21,754 bases of DNA from a virus. The stretch lies in IMG/VR virus record IMGVR_UViG_3300037628_000534, positions 1 to 21,754 of that record. One strand, given 5' to 3'. The first letter of the stretch is position 1. Each line of letters opens with the position of its first letter. The notes beneath the pieces are model-generated. The model was not told where the DNA came from, did not search any database, and saw only the letters and a list, made by a program, of their open reading frames with translations. The translations under genes were made by a program, and so were the position numbers. Below are positions 14,517 to 20,590 of this stretch, in pieces.

Positions 14517-14739
14517 CGACCTGGTTGTGGATCGACGGCATGAATCCCTCGAAGTGCATCCTCGTGCGACCACACTTCTTGCACGTCGCGTTGGGCAAAG
14601 GGCTCAGTCTCGCATCGCCACAGAACACTTTTTTGTCGGGCTTCACGAACCGATGGCAGACCTCACAGACCGGGATGAACGTCGCCCCGCCGTCGTAGGT
14701 CACCCTCCACAGATTCGGGTAGTCGCAGTCAGTGTGCAT
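14509..14739 (-). CDS. Zinc-ribbon protein (76 aa)
   Basis: ATG 14739 overlaps the helicase stop (TGATG), with GAGGT upstream. C-E-V-C at residues 25-28 and C-K-K-C at 53-56, with Cys 40 and His 62 between and after, indicate a zinc ribbon. It has no enzyme motif. It sits between the DnaB-like helicase and the VRR-NUC nuclease, so it could be a DNA- or protein-binding accessory of replication. Confidence 0.72.
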   Translation of the reverse strand: MHTDCDYPNLWRVTYDGGATFIPVCEVCHRFVKPDKKVFCGDARLSPLPNATCKKCGRTRMHFEGFMPSIHNQVDD

Positions 14740-15668
14740 CAGTCATCGACCTCGAACTCACGGGCGTCACACTGCCGGGCTCGGAGCGTATTGTAGTCCC
14801 ACATCAGCGGGATCTCCCCGCAGGATCCGTGGCGGTTCTTCGCGGCCAGGAGTTTGATCATCGCCTGGTGTCGCCCGGTCTCCTTGTAGGTCGTGTGGTC
14901 CAGCAGCATCACCTGGTCCCCATCGTTCTCCAGCGAGCTGCCGCCCATCATGCCTTGGACCTTCGGACTCTCCGTCGAGCCTGACGTCGCCCGGTTGAAC
15001 TGGCTCACGCCGATGGACACTGCGCCAAGCTCCACGGCCGTCGAGCGCACCGCGTGGCTGACCTCCATGATCCGGTCGCTCATCTTCTCTGCGTTGCCAG
15101 TCCAGGCCAACTGCAAGTAGTCGGTCACGAAGCACTTCACGCCCCGGAACTCGTGGAGGTAGCGCATCGACGCGACGATGTCTTCGAGTTGGGAGATCGG
15201 CCTATCGTTGGTGAGCAGTACGCCACCGTTCTCTTCGTAGTTCGTCTCCAGCATCTCGTTCGCTTCGAGGGCGGTGGGCTCGTCATAGCGTGGGCCCCAC
15301 TCCAGGTTGCTGATCCGCTTCCCGGTATGGATGGCCATGTAGCGGGTGAGGAGCTGGGGCTTGCTCATCTCCAGGCTGATGATGCCGACCTTCTCGCCCT
15401 TCTTCACCGCGTGAGCTGCCAGGTTGATGGCCACGAGGGATTTCCCCATCCCCGTGTTTCCGGCCAGCATGATGTGCCAGCCCCTGGCCAGGCCCGTGCC
15501 TCCTCCCTCGTCCCCGCACACGGCGTTCCAGGCCGCGTAGGGCGTGGTCACCACCATGTCTGGGGTCCAGTTCTTCTTGGCTTCGTTGAGGGCCTGTAGC
15601 TCGTACCCTAGGGCCTCGACGTAGGGGGGCGTCTCCTGCTCTGCGAGGTGTCGCGCCTCCCGGTACAC
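14739..15668 (-). CDS. DnaB-like replicative helicase
   Basis: A RecA-fold helicase. With a GTG start at 15668 it has 309 aa: Walker A G-N-T-G-M-G-K-S (residues 70-77), 'I-S-L-E-M-S' (catalytic Glu near 100), Walker B 'C-F-V-T-D-Y-L-Q-L' (179-187), 'S-Q-F-N-R' (222-226) and 'K-N-R-H-G' with a downstream Arg for the subunit interface (277-281). These match the C-terminal domain of DnaB; most of the DnaB N-terminal domain is missing, as in several phages. The frame is also open up to an ATG at 15896, but that adds 76 Glu/Asp/Pro-rich residues overlapping the upstream gene by about 190 bases, so I prefer the GTG. It probably forms a hexamer unwinding DNA at the fork, loaded by the protein encoded just upstream. 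Confidence 0.9.
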   Translation of the reverse strand: MYREARHLAEQETPPYVEALGYELQALNEAKKNWTPDMVVTTPYAAWNAVCGDEGGGTGLARGWHIMLAGNTGMGKSLVAINLAAHAVKKGEKVGIISLEMSKPQLLTRYMAIHTGKRISNLEWGPRYDEPTALEANEMLETNYEENGGVLLTNDRPISQLEDIVASMRYLHEFRGVKCFVTDYLQLAWTGNAEKMSDRIMEVSHAVRSTAVELGAVSIGVSQFNRATSGSTESPKVQGMMGGSSLENDGDQVMLLDHTTYKETGRHQAMIKLLAAKNRHGSCGEIPLMWDYNTLRARQCDAREFEVDD

Positions 15669-15703
15669 GGCGAGTTCCGCCTGCGTACCGGACGACAGCA
15701 GCG

Positions 15704-16381
15704 TCAGAGATTGGCGAGTGGATCGCTCTTCTTCTTCTTGGGGTTCTTCGGAGTGGTCTTCTTCGGGGTAGTCTTCGGGCTGCGGCCCTTCGTCTGCCCC
15801 CCTGGTATCTTCGTGAGGTCCCTGCTCGTCGGTCTCTTCCACTGGGCATTCCCCTTCGCCTGGCTGTTGGTCTTGGCCTTGTGCTTCTCCCTCCACCTGT
15901 TGTCGGTGCCGAAGAAAACGGCGGCGTGCATGGTGTACTGCTCGTCCTCCCCGGCTCGAGCCCTGGCATACCGCTTCGTCGCCTCGAACAAGGTACGTGC
16001 TCCGACCGGAGCTTCATCCTTCCGGGAGCCCTTCCGCGTGGCAGCGTAGGCGTGGTAGCCCTTCTGCTTGGCGACCTTCCTTGGGTAGAGCTTCCACACC
16101 TCCTCGAAGTCCTGCTTGAGGTCGGTCTCCTGGACCTGGAAGATGATGCGCCACTGCGTCTTGCTCTCGACGCTGATGTGGCCACGGGTCTGCAACCGCG
16201 TGAAGAAGCTGCTGACCTCAGTGAGGGGCCAGCCCCACCTCTCCATGTAGGGAAGGATGGGGATGACCCCTCGCCGGTCGGCCAACTGGAGTATGTCCAG
16301 CCAGGCCTCCTGGGGATTGTACGGCTCGCCCTCTGTCGCCCACACCCTCGTGAACGCGGTCCTCTCTACCGTGATCGTCAC
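15704..16381 (-). CDS. Replication initiator / helicase-loader-like protein
   Basis: A 225-aa protein starting at GTG 16381, overlapping the stop of a tiny upstream gene (GTGA). Residues 1-80 look like a winged helix ('G-W-P-L-T-E-V-S-S-F-F-T-R-L' as recognition part). Residues about 90-165 carry 'F-E-E-V-W-K-L-Y-P-R-K-V-A-K-Q-K-G' and then 'A-V-F-F-G-T-D-N-R-W', the layout of phage replication proteins that pair with DnaB-type helicases (lambda O / DnaD-like). The last 50 residues are a Lys/Pro/Thr-rich tail. It is followed 35 bases later by the helicase start. Origin binding and helicase loading are inferred from motif and neighbour. Confidence 0.72.
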   Translation of the reverse strand: MTITVERTAFTRVWATEGEPYNPQEAWLDILQLADRRGVIPILPYMERWGWPLTEVSSFFTRLQTRGHISVESKTQWRIIFQVQETDLKQDFEEVWKLYPRKVAKQKGYHAYAATRKGSRKDEAPVGARTLFEATKRYARARAGEDEQYTMHAAVFFGTDNRWREKHKAKTNSQAKGNAQWKRPTSRDLTKIPGGQTKGRSPKTTPKKTTPKNPKKKKSDPLANL

Positions 16382-16470
16382 ATCCGTGGCTGGAACAGGG
16401 TGAGCAGGACCCAGGCGATGGCAGCAGCGATGAGCGCAGCCAGCAGCATCCCGGCCAGCATCTGCCTCAT
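16378..16470 (-). CDS. 30-aa membrane microprotein
   Basis: This very short frame reads M-R-Q-M-L-A-G-M-L-L-A-A-L-I-A and continues as a single hydrophobic helix with W-V-L-L-T-L-F, ending Q-P-R-M. Its ATG overlaps the RecT stop (ATGA) and its TGA overlaps the next GTG (GTGA). A GGAGG lies close upstream; in-frame ATGs at codons 4 and 8 could also serve. Fitting exactly between two genes with 4-base overlaps at both ends, in a genome where nearly all genes are joined that way, argues that it is translated. Function unknown; it would sit in the inner membrane. Confidence 0.6.
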   Translation of the reverse strand: MRQMLAGMLLAALIAAAIAWVLLTLFQPRM

Positions 16471-17267
16471 GCCTCCTCTCCGATCAACTCCTCACGCCGG
16501 GCCTCATCCAAGCTCTCACTCAATTCCTTCTGGGCCTGCTGTGCCTGCTCTGCCATGTCCTCCTCAATGGACTCGGCGGTGTCCCTGTCCGTCGTGGAGG
16601 TGGAGTAGCCCACATCACCCCGGTTATCCATCTCAATGGCCAGAGCGAGGTTCGGTGAGAGGTCCAGCCACTTCAGCACCCGCTTGATCAATGTCTTCTT
16701 CCCCATCGCTGCGTAGTCGGTCTTCCACGGGCCACTGCTGCCGGCCTTCGAGCGAGCCCTGATCTTGTCCACGTCCCCCCGGGGTGCGTACTCGTGGACG
16801 GTGGTCCCGTTCGACAGGGTGGCCACGGCATAGAAGCCGGTGATCTGGCCGTCGTCCCTCGGCTCCTCACCCAGCAGCGGGACGTGTTCGATCATCTCTT
16901 GGGTGCCCTGGATGACGTGGAACAGGTCACCCTCGTAGACCTCCCTGGCCACGAGCTTGGTCACGTCACCGTTCTTGAGCGCGAGCTTGATGAGACCTCG
17001 GTAGTCGGGAATCATCTGGCACTTCCTGCCGTAAGGCACGAGGTGTGCCCCGCCGATGGGGCTGTTGATCTCCAGCCCTAGCTGGCTGGACACCATGATC
17101 GCCTCGACCACTGAGATCGGGTCGCACTCCAGGAGCTTGGGGTTACGAACGCAGGCCAGCCGGGCCAGTCGCACCACTCGTTTCGCGTCCTGGCCCGGCG
17201 GCAGGATCTCTTGGATCTTTGCCTCCTGGGAGGCGATGATCTCGGGTAGGTTTCTCTTCTCAGCCAT
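16467..17267 (-). CDS. recT: RecT-family single-strand annealing protein
   Basis: A 266-aa protein with a near-perfect ribosome binding site (AAGGAGGATAAGC before ATG 17267). It has the RecT core: 'L-A-C-V-R-N-P-K-L-L-E-C-D-P-I-S-V-V-E-A', 'Q-L-G-L-E-I-N-S-P-I-G-G-A-H-L-V-P-Y-G', 'M-I-P-D-Y-R-G-L-I-K-L-A' and 'W-K-T-D-Y-A-A-M-G-K-K-T-L-I-K-R-V-L-K'. The tail (about 225-266) is acidic and Gln/Glu-rich. RecT proteins bind single-stranded DNA left by an exonuclease and anneal it to complementary strands. A matching exonuclease lies two genes upstream in the same unit, so this is a two-part recombination system. It overlaps the upstream gene by 8 bases. Confidence 0.92.
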   Translation of the reverse strand: MAEKRNLPEIIASQEAKIQEILPPGQDAKRVVRLARLACVRNPKLLECDPISVVEAIMVSSQLGLEINSPIGGAHLVPYGRKCQMIPDYRGLIKLALKNGDVTKLVAREVYEGDLFHVIQGTQEMIEHVPLLGEEPRDDGQITGFYAVATLSNGTTVHEYAPRGDVDKIRARSKAGSSGPWKTDYAAMGKKTLIKRVLKWLDLSPNLALAIEMDNRGDVGYSTSTTDRDTAESIEEDMAEQAQQAQKELSESLDEARREELIGEEA

Positions 17268-17505
17268 GCTTATCCTCCTTCAAATAATCCTCGGTCGAGC
17301 CCGGTATGGGCTTCCGATGTTCGTCTGCCTGTGGGCAGGTGGCGAAGTGTGAGATGTAGGTGGGAATCATCCTGACGTAGAGTTGTTCGGCGTCGGGGGT
17401 GTGTTTCATAACGAACCTCTTCTCGGGTGGGTCCAGCGGCACCCTCTTCCCGCTCTCCGTCCTCCCCCACACGATCTCCTGCTGGCACGTCCTGCACCTG
17501 GCCAT
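17260..17505 (-). CDS. Small zinc-finger-like protein (81 aa)
   Basis: ATG 17505 overlaps the stop of the 45-aa gene (TGATG). The N-terminus is C-R-T-C (4-7) followed by 'G-K-R-V-P-L-D-P', and a second half-site H-F-A-T-C is at 53-57, giving C-x2-C ... H-x3-C. This 'C-x2-C then R-x-P-L-D' arrangement is common in small phage proteins of unknown function. It overlaps the RecT start by 8 bases. Confidence 0.75.
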   Translation of the reverse strand: MARCRTCQQEIVWGRTESGKRVPLDPPEKRFVMKHTPDAEQLYVRMIPTYISHFATCPQADEHRKPIPGSTEDYLKEDKHG

Positions 17506-17642
17506 CAGAGCTTGCGGTGCAGGACGGAACGGTGAAGCCTACAGAGCTTCGTGGGCTTCCCGGTACGCACGTCACACTCGACCGGATTCCCACAACGCTT
17601 CCCCTTCTTTTTGGTCTGGTTCACGGCTGTGCATTGGGGCAT
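17505..17642 (-). CDS. 45-aa Cys-rich protein
   Basis: Begins at ATG 17642, overlapping the exonuclease stop (TGATG), and ends overlapping the next ATG in the same manner. Cys 4, 17, 23 and 34 and His 37 are spaced like small zinc-binding phage peptides of the form C-x-A-x(n)-G-x-x-C-x-N-P ... C-R-L-H. It is highly basic (K-K-K-G-K-R). A role in binding nucleic acid or a partner protein is possible but not shown. A much longer frame to 18008 lies antiparallel in phase with nothing and is a shadow of the exonuclease gene. Confidence 0.7.
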   Translation of the reverse strand: MPQCTAVNQTKKKGKRCGNPVECDVRTGKPTKLCRLHRSVLHRKL

Positions 17643-18706
17643 CAGAGGATCTCTTTTGAGTCGTACATCCTGAGGGTGTCGAAGGGCTTCCCGGTCCTGA
17701 CGTAGTCGTCCAGGTCCAGCCGGGAGGCCTCGAAGAACACTTCGATATCGTCCAGATCCATGCCTGCCTTGGTCAGGATAGAGGCCATGGCAATGGGGTC
17801 GAGCGGCTGCATCGCACGGAGTTCTTTCTCCATGAAAGTCTTCCGCCCCTTGGTCTGCGTCAGGTGGACGCGGGCACCGTGGCCCTCGTAGACCCCGTGC
17901 CCCTGGTCCATCAACTCCTTGAGCTTGCCCTTCGCGTGGTCCTTGGCTGCGGTGCCCAGCTTCAGCATCGCGTTGGCCTCCCGGAAGAGGTCCACGTTCT
18001 TCTGCCACTGGACCAGGCCCTTGCTCTCCTCTCCGAAGACCACGACGTCGGTGCCCTTCTCCACCTCGTCACCCCAGTCGATCACCTTCGGTATCGGTGG
18101 CACCTGGGCCAGCACGTTGTCGTTCCAGAAGCGACGGAGCACGTCGGTCACCTTGTCGTACAGTTCCCGGTCGAACTCAATCGTGAAGGTTCGGAACTCC
18201 CACGGATCAGGGCAGAGCACGGCAAAGGCACCCCAGGTCACCCCGCACAGCCCCATGTAGTGCTGGAGTTGGAGGATGTAGGACTTGGGCAGCCCCTCGG
18301 TGTCCATCTTCTTCATCACGAATCGGTTGGCGGTCTTCACTTCGAGCACCCCGGGGCCGTCCTCGGGGGTGGCGTGCGGCTTCACGCCGTTCGCCTTGAT
18401 GATCCGATCCGGGCTGCCGATCAGGAACTTGTGGATCCGGTCGCGCCGGAACTTGCCCGGCCGGAGAGGCCGGCCCTTAATCTCCTGGTAGATGTCGGCC
18501 ACGATGGGCTCGAGCCGCCGGCCACGCTCCATCTGCGGGCTGTCGATGTCCTCGCCTGGGTTGACCTTGCTCACGTAGACGTCGATGCCATCACGGTACT
18601 GATCGACACCCATGATCGCACCCACGTCGGAGCCTCCGACCCCTGTTCTACGTCGGAGCAGGAACGCGGCCCGCAGTTCAGCCTTAGTCTTCTTCCGGTT
18701 CGCCAT
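17642..18706 (-). CDS. YqaJ/lambda-exonuclease-type recombination nuclease
   Basis: A 354-aa protein with the YqaJ viral recombinase pattern: 'G-V-G-G-S-D-V-G-A-I-M-G' (22-33), 'E-R-G-R-R-L-E-P' (Glu 66), 'G-S-P-D' (Asp 100), 'L-E-V-K-T' (Glu 122, Lys 124) and 'L-Q-L-Q-H-Y-M' (Gln 148). These are the metal-binding and catalytic residues of a PD-(D/E)xK 5'-3' exonuclease. Residues about 225-354 are a C-terminal helical extension. Paired with RecT downstream it should chew double-strand ends to expose single strands for annealing. It starts 22 bases inside the end of the upstream HTH gene. The usual family length is about 200-330 aa, so this is at the long end. Confidence 0.9.
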   Translation of the reverse strand: MANRKKTKAELRAAFLLRRRTGVGGSDVGAIMGVDQYRDGIDVYVSKVNPGEDIDSPQMERGRRLEPIVADIYQEIKGRPLRPGKFRRDRIHKFLIGSPDRIIKANGVKPHATPEDGPGVLEVKTANRFVMKKMDTEGLPKSYILQLQHYMGLCGVTWGAFAVLCPDPWEFRTFTIEFDRELYDKVTDVLRRFWNDNVLAQVPPIPKVIDWGDEVEKGTDVVVFGEESKGLVQWQKNVDLFREANAMLKLGTAAKDHAKGKLKELMDQGHGVYEGHGARVHLTQTKGRKTFMEKELRAMQPLDPIAMASILTKAGMDLDDIEVFFEASRLDLDDYVRTGKPFDTLRMYDSKEIL

Positions 18707-18920
18707 GATATCCTTCGGGCAGGTGTTGAGCGTAGTGTTTCCAGCCCTGCTTCCAGGCCTCCATCTGCTGGACCATCCAGTTCTGCACGGTGCTGCCGTC
18801 CACGTCCACGCGACGGCCCTTCGTCTCAGCCTTGAAGGTCCCGTCCTTGATGCGGTTGTGGACCCACTGCTTGGAGTGTTGGCAGCATGATGCTACCTCC
18901 CTCACGGTCATCCACCTCAT
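18684..18920 (-). CDS. MerR/Xis-like helix-turn-helix protein (78 aa)
   Basis: ATG 18920 is preceded by GGAGGTGA with good spacing; ATG at codon 4 is an alternative. Residues 4-35 read M-T-V-R-E-V-A-S-C-C, then H-S-K-Q-W-V-H-N-R-I-K-D-G-T-F, and residues 36-49 G-R-R-V-D-V-D-G-S-T-V-Q-N-W. This is the HTH_17 / excisionase layout (winged HTH with a 'wing' strand pair). The tail is Trp/Glu-rich. It overlaps the exonuclease start by 23 bases. It may act as a small DNA-binding regulator or architectural factor; there is no integrase in view to pair it with, so excisionase is only a fold label. Confidence 0.75.
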   Translation of the reverse strand: MRWMTVREVASCCQHSKQWVHNRIKDGTFKAETKGRRVDVDGSTVQNWMVQQMEAWKQGWKHYAQHLPEGYHGEPEED

Positions 18921-18932
18921 GCTTCACCTCCA

Positions 18933-19045
18933 AAGAGGGGCCGGGAGTTGAACCCGGAGCGGATCGCTTTGGATGTCCGCGCCTCCCAAGTTCCAACGTC
19001 CGGTCTGTGCAGCAGATGGCACGTTGGCCCCCCTGGGCACCCTCT
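18933..19045 (-). other. tRNA-like hairpin element (T-arm and acceptor-like pairing)
   Basis: In the 130-base gap 18921-19050 the minus strand has CCGGG-TTCAACT-CCCGG (18957-18941), a perfect 5-bp T-arm with a T-loop-like 7-base loop. It is followed by CCCCTCT, which can pair with AGAGGG at 19045-19040 or AGGGGGG at 19034-19028. Inside are an inverted repeat CCAACGT/ACGTTGG and GCGGA/TCCGC. I could not find a convincing D-arm or a 7-base anticodon loop, the length (about 100-113) is too great for a usual tRNA, and no CCA follows. It may be a degenerate tRNA, a tRNA-like RNA or simply a structured leader for the HTH gene. Confidence 0.35.
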
Positions 19046-19050
19046 CACAC

Positions 19051-19254
19051 TCATTCGGCTAGCTCGTACAGTCGGAGCGGGCTGGTCGCCATCGGCAAGC
19101 GTGAGACGATCAGCCCCTCGTTCTCCAGGTCCATGAGCGCGTACTTCAGGGTCGAGCATCGCGTGAGCCCGACGGCCGCGAAGTCACGGACGGTCTGTGG
19201 CTCGGGTGCCTCCAGCGCCTTGAGGATCTGTCGTTGGGTGAAGGTCAGGTTCAT
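19051..19254 (-). CDS. Small winged-helix DNA-binding protein (67 aa)
   Basis: ATG 19254 is preceded by AAGGAGGT with a 6-base spacer, so the longer frame to 19407 is rejected. The whole protein looks like one winged helix: 'F-T-Q-R-Q-I-L-K-A-L', 'Q-T-V-R-D-F-A-A-V-G-L-T-R-C-S-T-L-K-Y-A-L' as helix-turn-helix, then 'L-E-N-E-G-L-I-V-S-R' and a strand ending 'L-R-L-Y-E-L-A'. It probably regulates transcription of the early genes. It overlaps the upstream gene by 4 bases. Its target is unknown. Confidence 0.75.
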   Translation of the reverse strand: MNLTFTQRQILKALEAPEPQTVRDFAAVGLTRCSTLKYALMDLENEGLIVSRLPMATSPLRLYELAE

Positions 19255-19457
19255 ACGGCCACCTCCTTCGCAGGCACTGCGGCGGTGAGGGTGTACTCGG
19301 TGGCACACCCGGGGCAGGAGAAGCTCGTGGCTACGACGGCCTCGGCTCTCTCGGGGGCTTCGGTGCGGACGTACTCGACGTCGTCGTCGTTGACGCGGTG
19401 CTCGCACCAGGTGGAGGGTGTGTCCCTCACCTGCAGGTAAATCCTAGCGTGACTCAT
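19251..19457 (-). CDS. Hypothetical protein with one Cys pair (68 aa), first gene after the promoter
   Basis: ATG 19457 lies about 20 bases after the predicted transcription start, with AAGGGAG as ribosome binding site; an in-frame ATG at 19487 would sit inside the promoter. The protein has C-P-G-C at residues 48-51 plus Cys 18 and His 20, a possible small zinc site, in an otherwise beta-rich, acidic sequence. Unrecognised. Being first in the promoter-driven unit, it should be made early. Confidence 0.68.
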   Translation of the reverse strand: MSHARIYLQVRDTPSTWCEHRVNDDDVEYVRTEAPERAEAVVATSFSCPGCATEYTLTAAVPAKEVAV

Positions 19458-19483
19458 CGATCCATTCTCCCTTTCGAGTTCCC

Positions 19484-19512
19484 ACAATATGTCCGAAATT
19501 ATTTTCCGTCAA
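19484..19512 (-). promoter_or_regulatory. Sigma70-type promoter, minus strand
   Basis: Read on the minus strand: TTGACG (19512-19507), a 17-base AT-rich spacer, TATTGT (19489-19484). This is 5/6 and 4/6 match to the consensus at ideal spacing, in the only AT-rich gap of a GC-rich window. The expected start is near 19477, leaving a leader of about 20 bases before ATG 19457. It would drive the recombination and replication genes. Confidence 0.62.
19490..19511. promoter_or_regulatory. Imperfect palindrome in the promoter spacer, candidate operator
   Basis: The minus strand reads TGACGGAAAAT-AATTTCGGACA, 22 bases in which 8 of 11 mirrored positions pair (T-A, G-C, C-G, G-C, three A-T, central T-A). 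It fills the gap between -35 and -10. An XRE-type repressor gene ends 30 bases upstream, so a repressor site here would switch off the downstream genes. The binding partner is inferred. Confidence 0.42.
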
Positions 19513-19541
19513 TGCTGGGTCCAAAGTGTCGGCTCTACGCC

Positions 19542-19874
19542 TCACTCCCTCCCTTTGAGTTCGGGCACGACGCCCCCGTATTCATCTAGCTGGGGCGGTG
19601 AAGTGTTGAAGATGCGATCCACGGTCTGATCGAAGCTCGCCTCGTAGGCAACCATCCTCTTGACCAGGGACAGCGGGATCCGGGACGCGCCACTCTCGTA
19701 GCGTTCCCATTGGCGCTTGCTCACGCCGTACCAGTTCGACGCCCGTCTTTGCGTCCATCCGGGTCGCCTCTGGTTCCTCTTGAAGGCATGGTCCCCGGCC
19801 TGCTGCTGCCTCCAAAGGCGCAGGTCCTCGGGGCTCATGTCCCTATGAGGGCGAACCCTCATCGCGGTCTCCAT
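19542..19874 (-). CDS. XRE-family helix-turn-helix regulator (110 aa)
   Basis: I chose ATG 19874, two bases after the upstream stop, with GAGGAG upstream; ATGs at codons 5 and 13 are alternatives. The longer frame to 20042 is overlap shadow. Residues 13-75 form the HTH: 'P-E-D-L-R-L-W-R', a Lys/Arg-rich loop, 'G-W-T-Q-R-R-A-S-N-W-Y-G-V-S-K-R-Q-W-E-R-Y-E-S-G' (39-62) and 'I-P-L-S-L-V-K-R-M-V'. The G-W-T-Q ... G-V-S-x-R-x-W-x-R-Y-E-x-G pattern is the Cro/C1 type. The tail (77-110) is short, with no protease domain, so it is more like Cro than a full cleavable repressor. It lies directly upstream of the promoter with a palindromic spacer. Confidence 0.82.
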   Translation of the reverse strand: METAMRVRPHRDMSPEDLRLWRQQQAGDHAFKRNQRRPGWTQRRASNWYGVSKRQWERYESGASRIPLSLVKRMVAYEASFDQTVDRIFNTSPPQLDEYGGVVPELKGRE

Positions 19875-19876
19875 TT

Positions 19877-20113
19877 TCAGAAGCTCCTCATCTTTGAGAT
19901 TAGGTAGGTCAGGGACTCGAGCCGGGCCGACACCGCCAGTGTTGCCGCCACCTGGGCACCGCGTGGGTTTGCGTCCACGGTGTCGTGAGCGGTCTTCTCC
20001 CAGACCTCGGCTATGGTTCGCTTCTCCATGTACTCCTTCCACATCTCTTGGCGGTCAGCCCGCTGGCCCTCGTCTCCTTGGTAGGAGCCGGGGAACGCTG
20101 TCCCGTCAGCCAC
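19877..20113 (-). CDS. Hypothetical helical protein (78 aa)
   Basis: GTG start at 20113 preceded by AAGGAGG with a 4-base spacer. The sequence is charged and helical ('R-Q-E-M-W-K-E-Y-M-E-K-R-T-I-A-E-V-W-E-K') and then Ala-rich ('A-Q-V-A-A-T-L-A-V-S-A-R'). It has no Cys, signal or membrane segment. It overlaps the upstream secreted-protein gene by 8 bases and is followed two bases later by the XRE gene. Unrecognised. Confidence 0.65.
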   Translation of the reverse strand: MADGTAFPGSYQGDEGQRADRQEMWKEYMEKRTIAEVWEKTAHDTVDANPRGAQVAATLAVSARLESLTYLISKMRSF

Positions 20114-20333
20114 GGTGCCTCCTTGGCCGGGGCAGGGGCTCGGTGAGTCTGATGCTCAACGGGCAGGGTCGCGACCGGCCTACGAGCCTCGTGTAGATGC
20201 GGCCGTTGGCCTCGTAGTAGCACGTCTTGGTGTCCACCCCGGGGGCCTCGCCGACCAGGTAGGCGTGGGTCTGTGCTCCGACTGGAGCAGCGGCTGCGGC
20301 CAGTAAGGCCAGAGCCAAGATGAATGGTTTCAT
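20106..20333 (-). CDS. Small secreted protein in the early region (75 aa)
   Basis: ATG 20333 (ATGA overlap with upstream stop). Residues 1-20 form a clear signal peptide: K-P-F, a Leu/Ala core, and V-G-A before Q-T. There is no lipobox Cys. The mature part of about 55 residues has two Cys (near 38 and 57) that could form a disulfide, and a basic Pro/Arg-rich tail. The longer frame to 20576 is shadow. A periplasmic protein made early in infection could alter the envelope or block superinfection; that is inference from location only. Confidence 0.7.
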   Translation of the reverse strand: MKPFILALALLAAAAAPVGAQTHAYLVGEAPGVDTKTCYYEANGRIYTRLVGRSRPCPLSIRLTEPLPRPRRHRG

Positions 20334-20590
20334 GTGTCCCCCCGTAGTACTCTGACGGCGTTGTTGGCGAAGCTCACGGCACACCGCATGGTGCAGAAGT
20401 ATCCGTAGCTGTCGTACTCCCCCGTCCACGCTCGGTGCGTGTCCTCGGGGCTCCAGTGCCTCACGCCCTCGTCGTCCTGGCTGCGATAGACAGGACTCAG
20501 CGGCTTGCCGCACTGCGGGCACCTCGGCCGCTTCGGTACGGGCGGTGCCTTTGCCTTGATGGGCAGCGTCCTCCAACTAGCGGGGCTCAC
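20330..20590 (-). CDS. Zinc-ribbon protein (86 aa)
   Basis: GTG start at 20590, overlapping the upstream stop (GTGA), with a strong AAGGAGGG before it; no ATG start fits without a large overlap. Residues 24-27 are C-P-Q-C and 66-70 C-T-M-R-C, separated by about 40 residues rich in Trp, Tyr and His. This is a two-part zinc site of the treble-clef/ribbon kind. No enzymatic motif is seen. Confidence 0.72.
   Translation of the reverse strand: MSPASWRTLPIKAKAPPVPKRPRCPQCGKPLSPVYRSQDDEGVRHWSPEDTHRAWTGEYDSYGYFCTMRCAVSFANNAVRVLRGDT

Noticed and set aside
15700-15740. A programmed -1 frameshift between replication initiator and helicase.
   Set aside because: The AAG repeats are suggestive, but I found no classical slippery heptamer with a good match at both codons; kept only as an alternative.
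18933-19045. A selenocysteine or serine tRNA.
   Set aside because: The length and T-arm prompted the idea, but there is no UCA anticodon, no convincing 7-base anticodon loop and no D-arm, so only 'tRNA-like' is reported.
19542-19874. A full CI-type cleavable repressor, implying a temperate phage.
   Set aside because: The protein is only 110 aa and has no S24 peptidase domain; a Cro-like or other regulator is more likely.
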